A stretch of DNA of 64,000 bases. It comes from Halichondria panicea. Taxonomy: Eukaryota > Porifera > Demospongiae > Suberitida > Halichondriidae. The notes under the pieces were generated by a model that saw only the letters and a program-made list of their open reading frames with translations, was not told the DNA's origin and searched no databases. Shown piece after piece: positions 46,485 through 56,161 of this stretch (position 1 is its first letter; every line of letters begins with the position of its first letter). The stretch lies in the NCBI RefSeq assembly GCF_963675165.1, contig NC_087390.1, positions 5,576,750 through 5,640,749 on the forward strand, given 5' to 3'. The position numbers and the translations under genes are program-made.

Positions 46485-48665
46485 TCACTTAGTGTAATAT
46501 CTGATCAATGCAAAGCATATAATTAGGAAGACGGCAAGCGCAGCTATAATACTTGCAAATGAAGCAACCGCACCTATTCCTGAGCTTTTTAAAGCATCGA
46601 CTTCATCCTCAAGATTGCTAATACTTGCACTGTGTTGACTCAGCAAGGCTGTCTTCGTATCTTGTGCACTCGCCACTTCATCAATTCTTTTGCTCAGATT
46701 TGTTCTTGCGTTGTTAGGTTCGTTAATGTTGCGAAGGACATCATCTCTAATGACATCCGTCCTCTCCCTCACCTCAGAAATATTTCTCGAAGTATCCACT
46801 CTTAGCTTCTCTATACTTGCACCCTGTAGTTGTACACTTGTATTCACTGCACGCAGCTGTGCCTCTAAAGCTAGTAGCTCACTCTCCGTTACGAATCTAG
46901 TAATGTTAGTTCCGAGGCCATATGCATCTCTTATTGTTGCATTGAGAATATTAATTTGATTTGAGTTTGCAGCAATGGCTTCTTGGGTCATCGCAAACTT
47001 TTGTCCTATGTCCCTGATGCTTGAGTTCAGTCGCTCCTCTTGTTCAGCTACCTTTCCATCCAGTGCAGCAAAACCCTCGGCTGTAGTTTCTTGAATCGTC
47101 TCCAACTTCTGTCCTATGTCTCTGATACTCGAGTTCAGTCGCTCTTCTTGTTTAACTACCTTTCCATCCTGTGCAGCAAAACCCTCGGCTGTAGTTTCTT
47201 GAATCGTCTCCAACTTCTGTTCTATTTCCCTGATGCTCGAGTTCAGTTGCTCCTCTTGTTCAGCTACCTTTCCATCCAGTGCAGCAAAACCCTCGGCTGT
47301 AGTTTCTTGAATCGTCTCCAACTTCTGTCCTATGTCTCTGATACTCGAGTTCAGTCGCTCTTCTTGTTCAGCTACCTTTCCAAAACCCTCGGCTGTAGTT
47401 TCTTGAATCGTCTCCAACTTCTGTCCCATGTCTCTGATACTCGAGTTCAGTCGCTCTTCTTGTTCAGCTACCTTTCCATCCAGTGCAGCAAAACCCTCGG
47501 CTGTAGTTTCTTGAATCGCCTCCAACTTCTGTCCTATGTCTCTGATACTCGAGTTCAGTCGCTCTTCTTGTTCAGCTACCTTTCTATCCAGTGCAGCAAA
47601 ACCCTCGGCTGTAGTTTCTTGAATCGTCTCCAACTTCTGTCCTATGTTCCTGATGCTCGAGTTCAGTCGCTCTTCTTGTTCAGCTACCTTTCCATCCAGT
47701 GTAGCAAAAGCCTCGACAGTAGCTTCTTGAATCATCTCCAACTTCTGTCCTATGTCTCTGATGCTCGAGTTCAGTCGCTCCTCTTGTTCAGCTACCTTTC
47801 CATCTAGTGCAGCGAAACCCTCGGCAGTAGCTTCTTGAATCGTCTCCAACTTCTGTCCTATGTCTCTGATACTCGAGTTCAGTCGCTCCTCTTGTTCAGC
47901 TACCTTTCCATCCAGTGCAGCAAAACCCTTGGCTGTAGTTTCTTGAATCGTCTCCAACTTCTGTCCTATGTCCCTGATGCTCGAGTTCAGTTACTCTTCT
48001 TGTTCAGCTACCTTTCCATCCAGTGCAGCAAAAGCCTCGGCAGTAGCTTCTTGAATCGTCTCCAACTTCTGGCCTGTGTCTCTGATGCTCGAGTTCAGTC
48101 GCTCTTTTTGTTCAGCTACCTTTCTATCCAGTGAAGCGAAACCATCGGCATTGGTTTCTATTTCCTCACGATTCTGCATAGTTTGATTTGCTTGATTAGT
48201 CTGAGAATACTGAAGCTGTGCCTCTTGCTTAGTATAGTTGGTTTGCAATTCTGAAAACCTGTTGTTCAGATCGGAAATGTTTTGTTGTAAAGCCTCCAGT
48301 TGTTGAAATACCTCCACTGCTGTACCCGTGCCTCTTGAATTATTCTCTAGATGTTCAAGCCTTTGATTAAATTTTGTGGCAATTACCACAATTGAAATTC
48401 CAATTCCCACAACAAGCACAACAGCCACAACAGCTACTTTGAAAGTAGTACCCTTCAGCAATTTCTTGCAATCTCCACACCCTGGAGCTTTATTGGGTTT
48501 GCTTACATCCTTTCTTCCAACAGCTTTGTCGGGATCGATACATTCTTTCTCACTTGCTGCAGCTTTATTGGGCTCACTACCTTGGCTATTAGCTGTATTG
48601 TTCGAGGGTACTCCAATTGTACTAGCAAGAGTACTATCCAAAATGTTTATACCATCATTTGACAT
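46485..48665 (-). CDS. Membrane protein with eleven 36-residue coiled-coil repeats, one in-frame stop (member F)
   Basis: One reading frame of 727 codons runs from ATG at 48665 to 46485, broken only by TAA at 47991-47993. Other repeats have CGA or CAA there, so one C-to-T change from CAA is enough. The N-terminus has a hydrophilic tail of about 74 residues and a transmembrane helix at 75-97 (VAVVAVVLVVGIGISIVVIA). The centre has eleven repeats of consensus TAEGFAALDGKVAEQEERLN plus SSIRDIGQKLETIQET. One repeat lacks ALDG-type residues (12 bp deleted). The end has a second hydrophobic helix (FASIIAALAVFLIICFALI) followed by RYYTK, so a true membrane span rather than a GPI signal. It could be a null allele, a young pseudogene or an assembly artefact. 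Confidence 0.7.
47005..48160 (-). repeat. Coding 108-bp tandem repeats of member F
   Basis: Eleven head-to-tail units of 108 bp (36 codons) with high identity; outer units are more diverged. 36 is not a multiple of 7, so the coiled coil must contain a stutter or hendecad. Three related units occur in the broken member at 51180-51450. The opposite-strand ORFs (SYLSIQCSKTLGCSFLNRLQ type) are shadows of this repeat. Confidence 0.9.
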
Positions 48666-49059
48666 GGTTGAATCAATTGTTTAGTTTGCCGTATAGCTGA
48701 CAGTTACTTAGAGTAGTTCTCTGAGTATACTTATGCTTTGGTAGGGTACACAAACACTGATATAATTATATTTATTTGTGCCACATGCTTCAGGATTAGG
48801 CAGTTACTCGTGATTATACTTCACAGGCTGCATCACCATGGTAATTATTACTGTGCAACCTCTCACATTATTAGCCTGGGTCTCTCCAGGTATATATACA
48901 TGTGTACATTCCATTACACAATCAGTATACAACTTCCAATATTGTGATTACTTTTGGTCTATATATGTTTGAGTACATTTCAGTGTGGTAAAAGAAGAAA
49001 TAGGGAACAACTGACAGAAACGAAAACCCCAATTGTTGGGTTTTTACATAACTCCACTT
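48666..49059. other. Spacer upstream of member F
   Basis: Presumed promoter region of F. No kB-like site or gene recognised. Confidence 0.4.
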
Positions 49060-49395
49060 AGAGATCGAACTTGTGTTCTACTTTTTGCTCTTCTATGCAA
49101 AGCATATCTAAGTAACCACTACAAGCAAAGCGAATCCTATAATAGAAGCAACCCGGCGCATTTATCCTAGAGCTTTTAGCATTACAAGCCGTTGTGCTTG
49201 AATTACCATGAAAGCAACTGGATGATAAAGCTGTGAAGAATGTAACGTTACCACTATGGCAACAATCTCAAACAGTTTGCTCTTCAACCATGCATGCAGG
49301 TTTCTGTGGCTTGGCTAGCACCATTGTTGCTACTATTACTATCAGTTGTACTGTCCTTGTCTTCCCCGCACATTTATTTTTCAGGATCCATATCC
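49060..49395 (-). pseudogene. Relic of a member-G-like gene with the middle deleted
   Basis: The minus strand starts ATGGATCCTGAAAAATAA (49395; stop after five codons), then MCGEDKDSTTDSNSSNNG, then KSKLFEIVAIVVT, matching the N-terminal tail and start of the membrane helix of member G. It then jumps to a stretch at 49075-49150 matching G's C-terminal helix (AAAGCTCTAGGATAAATGCG). The entire ectodomain is missing. Confidence 0.7.
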
Positions 49396-49639
49396 ATAAT
49401 CTCCATAGCTATTCTTTTCGTCCTTTTTTCTTACAATTGTGCCAGTCTTCTCTGAGTTTAGCCTTGACTCTTTTTTGTAGTTTATATAATTATACCACAC
49501 TTATGTCACCACAAATTGATCTCATTGGTCAACAGCTATATATCAGGATATATAGAATATTAGCATACAGCCCCAGGCATGCACAGTTTTTCAAGTTGTT
49601 TTTTAGTTTTTTCATTTGTTCAAGAAAGTAAGCAAAGAG

Positions 49640-49860
49640 AAAAGAGCCATGCTTGACGGTACTAAGACTCAAAGCGACGGCAGAAACAGGGAAGGTGCTC
49701 TCCAACAAGATGGCTAAGCTTCCATGGGTCCATGGGCGCGGTTTAGATACATTTTATCCAAGAGCTTGCAACTCCAGTAATAAGGGACGTTGAATGGTCA
49801 ACGCTAATTGGACCAAGGAAGCTCTTGAGCATCTGTAGGAGTCAACATGTTGCTCAACTA
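49640..49860. repeat. Duplicated spacer block (partner at 57897-58090)
   Basis: GAAGCCATGCTTGACGGTA, GACGGCAGAAACA, CTCTCCAACAAGAT and GGTTTAGATACATTTTA occur in the same order at 57897-58090, so upstream DNA was duplicated along with cluster genes. Confidence 0.8.
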
Positions 49861-49985
49861 GCTCTTTGACGGCTGCAAATTTTGGCATAGTCTTGTTCTT
49901 TTTTGCAGTCTGCATCGTGATTGAATTGTTGCTAGGGGGAGGTCCTTTTATAGTGCTGCGGTCACGTGGTATAAGTCAGATATGT

Positions 49986-50113
49986 CACACCTACTCGGAG
50001 GATATGCACCCTATATATCCTCCGCTAGCGTGGTTACATACCCCTTGGCTCCGCCTCGGAGTAACCACGGTAGCGGAGGATATATGGGTGCATATCCTCC
50101 TCTTAGGTGTGGT
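49986..50113. mobile_element. Hairpin MITE related to 34134-34272
   Basis: Arms CACACCTACTCGGAGGATAT and ATATCCTCCTCTTAGGTGTG, with internal CTCCGCTAGCGTGGTTAC / GTAACCACGGTAGCGGAG. It sits between the kB-bearing upstream block and the relic at 49060-49395. Confidence 0.75.
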
Positions 50114-50145
50114 GTACTATTGGTTTGGCTCCCTGATAATAATAG

Positions 50146-50155
50146 GGGGTTTTCC
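50146..50155. promoter_or_regulatory. NF-kB-like site GGGGTTTTCC in a retained upstream block
   Basis: Within AGGGGGTTTTCCCAGGTAC. The same block (GGG..TTCCCAGGT.CA.TCCC) occurs at 52705, 55883 and 58457, and degenerate at 53395, each upstream of a G-type gene or relic on the minus strand. Confidence 0.5.
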
Positions 50156-50164
50156 CAGGTACAT

Positions 50165-50515
50165 TCCAGACGAAGTTCGATTGAACTCAGCTGTCACGTT
50201 TTGCCTCAGGATATTTAGAGCGACTTCCAGTTAGTTGCTGGCACCGTTGAAAACCTCGATGACAGTATTGGATTGTTGTTGAGCTTCTATCTCCACTTCA
50301 GCGAGCCTGATGTGGTTGGTAAGGTTACGATAGAGATTGAAGCCAGCTATACCAGCAAGACCGAGCACTAGTGCAAACAGTAGTACAATCAGTAGCAGAG
50401 GTAGTGAGCATCTACAACACGACCTTTGCTTTAATGGTGGTTCTTCTTCTTCTTGGAACTGGTAGCTGCTAGGTCGTGCTACTGGTCGTGGTGTACGGCT
50501 TATATCCGTTTTATA
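50165..50515 (-). pseudogene. Partial copy of member E
   Basis: Matches 45700-46055 nearly base for base, covering KTDISRTPRPVARPSSYQF, the membrane helix and the start of the ectodomain. It lacks E's first 16 codons and everything after the NGT...NHEVEV region, where an 11-bp deletion shifts the frame. No start codon of its own is credible. Confidence 0.8.
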
Positions 50516-50659
50516 TATGAATCTCATTGACACATTAAATGTGTATGTGGGAACAAGGATTTTAAACAATAATTGACAAACAAGCACCAATTTTTGTGGT
50601 ATACATAATTATGAATCATAACTGTTACTTATAGGGATCGACTCTTAATTGCTCTTGTG

Positions 50660-52535
50660 TCACTTCGAACAGAATATCCAACCAACCACTGCAATAATAA
50701 TGAGCACAGCGAATCCAATAGTAGCAAATGTAACCGCACCTATCCCAAGACTTTTTAAATAAATAGATTCGCTTTCAAGATCGCTAACTTTCGCACTGTG
50801 TTGGCTCAGCAAGGCTGTGTTTGTGTCCTGTTTAGTTTCCACTTCATCTATTCTTCTGTTCAGACTTGTTCTTGCATCGTTAAGTTCGTTAGTGTTGCGA
50901 ATGACATCATCTCCAATGACATCGAGTGAGTCTTGTGTCCTCTCTCTCACCTCAGAAATATTTCTCGAAGTATCCACTCTTAGTTTCTCTATACTTGCAC
51001 CCTGTAGTTGTACACTTGTATTCACTGAACGCAGCTGTGCTTCTAGTAGCTCACTGTTCATTATGAATCTAGTAATGTTAGTTTCGAGGTCGTATGCATC
51101 TCTTATCGTTGCAATGAGGATATTAATTTGATTTGTGTTTGCAGCAATGGCTTCTTGGATCATCTCAAACTGTTGTCCTATGTCCTTGATGCTTGAGTTC
51201 AGTCGCTCTTCTTGTTCAGCTACTGTTCCATGCAGTGCAGCAAAAGCCTCGGCTGTAGCTTCTTGAATCGTCTCAAACTTTTGTGCTGTGTCCCTGATGC
51301 TCGAGTTCACTATCTCCTCTTGTTCAGTTAACTTTCCATCCTGTGCAGCGAAAGCCTCAGCAGTAGCTTCTTGAATCGTTTCAAACTTTTGTGCTGTGTC
51401 CCTGATGCTAGAGTTCACTCTCTCTTCTTGTTCGTCCACCTTCTCATCCAGTGCAGCGAAACCCTCGGCAATCCTTGTTATTTGCTCACGATTCACCACT
51501 ATTTTATTTCCTTGATTCGTTTGAGCAGTTCCAAGAGACTGTAGCTGTGCTTCTTGTATCTTGTCTTTGGCTTGCAATGCTAAAACCTTGCTGCTCAAAT
51601 CAGAAATATTTCGTTGGATAGTCTCCAGCTTTTGAATGTCAATTTTCAATGTTGCACATCTGCAATTTGGGTTATTCTGTAGATTATCAATCCTTTGCAC
51701 TAATTGGTTTGACTTCTGTTCTTGAAGTACTACGAAAGCAGTAACTACACCTATGCATACAGCTACAGTGGCGTAGCCAGAGGGGGGCAGAGGGTTCTCC
51801 AGCACCCCCCTCTGGCCTCAGACTCTGCTCCACAAGTTCATTTTACTAACTAGCTAGCTGATATGAGATCGAGAGTAACTAGAGCTCTATCAACTCAAAA
51901 CTCCACCTCTAACTATCTAGCTCCACCTCCAAATATTCATTCCAGTCAGTGCACATGCGCAAAGCCACGTGCTGAGCAGACCAAGGTCCCCCACAGAGTT
52001 GCAGACTGTTAATGTTCAGCAGCTATCACCATCATCATCATGAGTATTTTTCCGTTGAGCCCAGTTCACAGAGCAGCACTGCAACTGCAAGTGGCTTGCC
52101 ACCCTGTCCTGCTAATTCACAAGCAGAACCTGGTTAGCAGCTGCATGATTTAATTGTCACAACTCAAAACAATGCATTTTATAGGACATCTTCAAATGAA
52201 GATGTGGCTTAACCACCAGTACCCTCAAAGTAGCAGTACCCTCATTTCTTTAGCCAGATTGCGTTAGAATCAATCTCAGAGCATGTAACAACAAAAATTT
52301 TCTGGGGGAGTGCCCCCACCCCCATTGGTAATAAGCACCCCCCTATCTCAAATCCTTGCTACGCCCCTGAGCTATGAACAATAATAATATTATAACCACT
52401 ATGACGACAATCTCAAACCATTTGCTCTTCAACCGGGTTTTTGTAGTTTGGCTACCACCATTGCTACTACGTGTACTACTATCTGCAGCTGTACTGTCCT
52501 CGTCTTCCCCGCACGTTTTTTTTTTCAGAATCCAT
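50660..52535 (-). pseudogene. Coiled-coil membrane protein split by a transposon (member G)
   Basis: Minus strand from ATG 52535 (MDSEK...): a hydrophilic tail (CGEDEDSTAADSS), then KSKWFEIVVIVVIILLLFIA. There a 604-bp element (51766-52369) interrupts the transmembrane helix, which resumes as VCIGVVTAFVVLQEQKSNQ. The ectodomain follows with a CRC motif, NIS sequon, three 36-residue repeats of the F type and a C-terminal helix TFATIGFAVLIIIAVVGWIF before CSK. The A10 run just after the start (52516-52525) also puts the ATG out of frame with the tail by one base. The downstream ORF (to 51805) is otherwise open, so the damage is recent. A GGGGTTTCCC site is 170 bp upstream. Confidence 0.8.
51766..52369. 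mobile_element. hAT-like element inserted in the membrane helix of member G, 5-bp duplication AGCTA
   Basis: Ends CAGTGGCGTAGCCAG and CTTGCTACGCCCCTG, flanked by AGCTA (51761-51765 and 52370-52374). Removing it and one AGCTA restores a continuous hydrophobic helix. Internal sequence near 52035-52130 has a Ser/Thr-rich open stretch that may derive from a transposase first exon. Confidence 0.9.
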
Positions 52536-52704
52536 GTTGGTAGTCTCCATAGCTATTCTTTTCGTCTTTTTTACTTAGAATTGTCAGTGGTTCTGAGTTT
52601 ATATTAGCCTTGACTCTTCTTTGTATAATGTAGTTTATATATGAAGTGCTTAGGTGTAGTGTACTAGTGGTTTGGCTCCTAGTTATAGCTGTTTACAATA
52701 ACAG

Positions 52705-52714
52705 GGGGTTTCCC
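52705..52714. promoter_or_regulatory. NF-kB consensus site GGGGTTTCCC upstream of member G
   Basis: Perfect GGGRNNYYCC match inside CAGGGGGTTTCCCAGGTGTA, 170 bp upstream of the G start codon at 52535. Confidence 0.6.
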
Positions 52715-52859
52715 AGGTGTAGTCCCTTGATGAAGCCCGTACAAGTTGATGTTTTCCCAGGTACAATCCCTGGATTGTTGGCCACAGTGTGGTGTATAGG
52801 TAGGTAGTGCTGTGTACAAATAACAGTGGCCATGCATGCTTTTGCTTTTGCTTTCTTAT

Positions 52860-53147
52860 GTTATTGGCTTGTAATGCTGAAAATTAATGTTGCTCAAGTC
52901 AGATACGTTTCTTTGTAAGTTGTTGAATGTCGATTTTCAACATTGCACATGTGCAATTTGTATATAGATGTTCAATATTTTGCTCTAGTTGGTTTAATTG
53001 ACCTCCGTGCTTGAAAACAATACTATGCATGAAGCTGTAAACACTTACAGTATAGCAACCACACATACATAGAACTGTGACTATGACAATCTTACTCTGA
53101 AACAAGGTTTCTTTGCTACTAGTATCATTATCGTATCCATCGATCAT
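52860..53147 (-). pseudogene. Truncated cluster member (H)
   Basis: MIDGYDNDTSSKETLFQSK is followed by a membrane helix (IVIVTVLCMCGCYTVSV) and CTCAMLKIDIQQL, which matches CRCATLKIDIQKL of member G. The frame then shifts; NVSDLSN is readable in another frame at 52880-52900 before similarity ends. Only the N-terminal quarter remains. Confidence 0.6.
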
Positions 53148-53229
53148 AATTACGAATTCACATCCTCAAACTCCAAGCATATTCTTTTTGTCTGGTTTAT
53201 TTTGACATGGATCAAATATCGGCTAGTTG

Positions 53230-53675
53230 ATAGTTGTCGATCACTTGTCACAGTGTTCTCAGATTTTCTATGAAGTGTGTATCTGGTCAACTTGAGTAGA
53301 TTCATTTGGTTTGGCCTACTAATATTCACGGTGAGGTTAAAGGTCGTGCATTGTGACCTGTACATTCCAGTTGCCTTGTTTACACTAAATAATTGGTTTT
53401 TCCCAGGTACAATCCCTTGTTGCCCAGTGATTGGGCAGATATCAAAGCAATCCAGTGCTCTGTATCTGGCATGTTGCACTGTGCTGGGCAATAACTAAAA
53501 CTTGCAGATTGCTGACTCACTGTAAACACTTCACATTACACAACTACAATTATTATATACTAGGTAGTACTTATACGTACTATGATTGATGCAATATAAG
53601 GTAATCAGACAATGAAAGTTAATAGTCACACTGCAACTTATACACAGCAGACATAAAGTTAATTGGTGCACATAA
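53230..53675. other. Upstream block of H and spacer before member I
   Basis: 53240-53415 resembles 55740-55910 (TTGAGT.GATTCATTTG, TTGCC.TGTTTACA, TTCCCAGGT.CAATCCCTTG). The kB site is degraded here (GGTTTTTCCC). The minus-strand ORF at 53150-53491 lies in this promoter-like DNA and is not a gene. Confidence 0.5.
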
Positions 53676-55031
53676 TTATAAGTCAAAATACTTAGTTAAC
53701 AATAAACAACACGAAGTAAATAATGCAATTATAAAAGTGCTTCCAATGTCTCTAGACCCTGAGGACCGAACACTTTCTAGTAGTCTATTGAATCTTTGGT
53801 CATGTGCATTAGTTTGCTCTGTTAGGGAGACTTGCTTTCCCTCAATCTGTGTTACTTTCCTATCATGATAATCAAGACGCTTACCTTGTGACTCAATTTT
53901 TGCTTTAATTGTTTCGATCTCTCTGTTCTGACTATCAATACTCGTAGCGAAATGTGTGTTCTGTTTATTCAACTTTTCAATTCGATCGTAAATGTCTTTC
54001 GTGTTCTGTTTTGTTCTGCTCACTTTCTTGGAAAGATCATCAATGTTCTTTCTGAGCTCTTTGTCAGTCACTGATTTCTCTGATTTCAATTTGTCTACTC
54101 TTTTGACAATGGCTTCAAGTCGAGCTTCATCATTAGCCATCTGTGTTTTCAGCTCTTGAAGCAAAACACTATTTTCTCGAGTTTTGACTTTCAGTTCTTT
54201 AAAACCAGTCGTAAGCGATTGTATTTTGTCCTTTGCTGAGGTAAGAGTCAGTTCCATTTGTTTGCTTTTAGTGGAGAGTTCGCTGACTTTGGCTTCAGTA
54301 TTATTGTGAGTTTCTGTAAGTTTTTGGTCAAGAGAATCAATTAATTTGTTGATATGCATTGTCAGATTCATCACAGTTGAATTTTGTTGCTGTTTAATCT
54401 CATTTATCAACAGCTCAAACTTCGCATCTGTCTGTTTTTGGATTTTTTCCCCCACTGCGTCAAGAGCCAGCTCCATTTGTTTGGAGAGTTCGCTGACTTT
54501 GGCTCGAGTACTGTTGTGGATTTCTGTAAGTTTTTGGTCAAGAGAATCGATCGATTTGTCAATATGCATTGTCAGATTCATCACAGTTGAGTTTTGTTGC
54601 TGTTTAAGTTTGGTTACCATTAGCAACATTCGCTCATACTTCGCATCAGTCTGCTTTTGGTGTTCTCTCAAATCTATCATTTTAAGCCTCATTGCATCAT
54701 TCTCAATTGCTTGGGTAGCATTTGCTTTCACAATCGTTTCTTTTAAACTATTGTGCGCTTCACGTGACCTGACTTCACTCATCACGAAGAATACTACCAC
54801 AGATACTAGCACAGTTGCTGCAGCTATTCCAGCTATTTCTCTTCGATTAAGATTCTGCAACTTGTTAAAAAATCGCTTCTTGTCCACTGCAAATTTTTTG
54901 CATTGGGTCCACATTGATTTCTGTTCTTTTTGCTCAGATTCCTTGTCTTCCATTACAAAAGTGAGCTCTCCATTGCTAGTGTTCTCCGTGTCAGAGAGTG
55001 TCAGCTTAGTGTAGTCAGTAGCTTGAGTCAT
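53676..55031 (-). CDS. Double-anchored coiled-coil membrane protein, 451 residues, MTQATDYTKL subfamily (member I)
   Basis: Single-exon ORF, the longest intact member of this subfamily. The cytoplasmic tail of about 65 residues (MTQATDYTKL ... KKFAVDKKRFFNK) precedes a membrane helix at about 66-85. The ectodomain is coiled coil with an internal duplication: KQQQNSTVMNLTMHIDKSID occurs twice, each followed by SLDQKLTE(I/T)HN(S/N)T. There are numerous N-glycosylation sequons. The C-terminus STFIIALFTSCCLLL is hydrophobic after SSGSRDIG and ends KYFDL, so it is a second anchor or GPI signal. Function unknown. It is the best template for the broken copies J and K and the short copies L and M. 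Confidence 0.8.
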   Translation of the reverse strand: MTQATDYTKLTLSDTENTSNGELTFVMEDKESEQKEQKSMWTQCKKFAVDKKRFFNKLQNLNRREIAGIAAATVLVSVVVFFVMSEVRSREAHNSLKETIVKANATQAIENDAMRLKMIDLREHQKQTDAKYERMLLMVTKLKQQQNSTVMNLTMHIDKSIDSLDQKLTEIHNSTRAKVSELSKQMELALDAVGEKIQKQTDAKFELLINEIKQQQNSTVMNLTMHINKLIDSLDQKLTETHNNTEAKVSELSTKSKQMELTLTSAKDKIQSLTTGFKELKVKTRENSVLLQELKTQMANDEARLEAIVKRVDKLKSEKSVTDKELRKNIDDLSKKVSRTKQNTKDIYDRIEKLNKQNTHFATSIDSQNREIETIKAKIESQGKRLDYHDRKVTQIEGKQVSLTEQTNAHDQRFNRLLESVRSSGSRDIGSTFIIALFTSCCLLLTKYFDL

Positions 55032-55080
55032 TTTGAGTGGCTATATATATGTTTGCTAGTCAAAAATCACAGTGAATGGT

Positions 55081-55139
55081 TTAATGCAACCTGTTGTAAG
55101 CTTATAAAGCCATTGGATATATTACCCTGAAAATTCCCC
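55081..55139 (-). promoter_or_regulatory. Conserved promoter block of the MTQATDYTKL subfamily (member I)
   Basis: On the minus strand: GGGGAATTTTC, GGGTAATATATCC, then ATGGCTTTATAAGC with a TATA box about 60 bp upstream of the ATG. Equivalent blocks occur upstream of J, K and M, where a single GGGAATATCC precedes the TATA box. Confidence 0.6.
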
Positions 55140-55285
55140 TGAGTGTATTCAATGCTGACAAGCAAAATCATTGCGTGTTGAGCTAAGCTGGTAAAGGTCA
55201 TTAATGGAGTAACTTAAGTTTAAACACATTTTACTCTACATTGTCTAGCACTTAAAAAGGAGTGTCAGTGTTTTATTGTAGTACT

Positions 55286-55405
55286 ACACTGTGTGGTTTT
55301 CACTCAAAGTCCATGAGTGTTGTGGCAAATGTCAGTTTTTTGCCTGATATTTGCCACAATAGTCACGCACTTGCGTGAAAACCAAATATGTGTAGTAGGT
55401 TTTTA
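55286..55405. mobile_element. Decayed MITE related to 10864-10992
   Basis: TACACTGTGTGGTTTTCAC at the left and GTGAAAACCAAATATGTGTA at the right are complementary. The interior has GTTGTGGCAAATGTCAG / TTGCCACAATAGTCACGC, as in the intact copy. Confidence 0.6.
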
Positions 55406-55599
55406 AAACTCACCAACTTAGACAGAAACACAATGTAAATAAAACATAATACAAAGTATTGCATGTATATATTCTCCGCTTTGAGCCAAAGGTCAAATGA
55501 CATACTATGCTAATGCCATCTTATTGGGAATGAACTAATTGTGAGTATTCTGGTAGATTGTCTTGTACTAGATGCTAGTTGTTAGAAGCTTAAGGTTTC

Positions 55600-55700
55600 T
55601 GTGGTTTGGCTACTTTTGCTGTTCGAGTCTTTATATATCCGTATTGTTCTTGTGTCCCTCATAGGTCCACATCTGTAGGCTCCATAATATACTCTCTTAT
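55600..55700 (-). pseudogene. N-terminal relic of a G-type cluster member
   Basis: Minus strand ATGGAGCCTACAGATGTGGA, then AGCAAAAGTAGCCAAACCACA, resembling the first codons of member G and the relic at 49395. A stop follows within a few codons. It lies downstream of the kB-bearing block at 55883. Confidence 0.55.
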
Positions 55701-55882
55701 TTCAGCATTTTAATTTAGAATGATTATAAGAAGGTTAGCATGTCACAGTGTTTTCTGATTTTATATGAAGTGTTTTAAGTACTGTAGGGTATTATACCAG
55801 CTTCAACTAGTTAATTTGAGTTGATTCATTTGACTATGCATTTATGATGACTTCTATTGCCCTGTTTACAATAGCAGTAATA

Positions 55883-55892
55883 GGGACGTTCC
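55883..55892. promoter_or_regulatory. NF-kB consensus site GGGACGTTCC upstream of a G-type relic
   Basis: Perfect GGGRNNYYCC match in AATAGGGACGTTCCCAGGTG, in the same upstream block as 50146, 52705 and 58457. The core changed but stays within consensus. Confidence 0.5.
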
Positions 55893-56161
55893 CAGGTGCA
55901 ATCCCTTGCAGAATGCTGCTGACTGTAAACACTTCCACAAATTAGCTGCACGGCTATACAATCATGTATAGTACATTTCCAGGTATAGCACGTATACAGT
56001 ACATCATTTTTGTAAGGAGAATGTAAGGTCATCAGAGAGGCCATGCACATGCATGCATGCTTTTGTTTTTGTGGCGTTTTGCCAACAACTTAATTGCACA
56101 TGCAACAGCATGCATGCAGACGTACATTTAATTGGTGCACATAATAAAAGCTCTTAATAAG

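Noticed and set aside
47040-48134. Long plus-strand ORFs (255 and 99 codons) with SYLSIQCSKTLGCSF-type repeats
   Set aside because: They are antisense to the 36-residue coiled-coil repeats of member F; the repeat simply lacks stops in that frame. The minus frame has the TM helices and sequons.
53150-53491. 113-codon minus-strand ORF
   Set aside because: It lies in the upstream block shared with 55740-55910, where the frame is not conserved.
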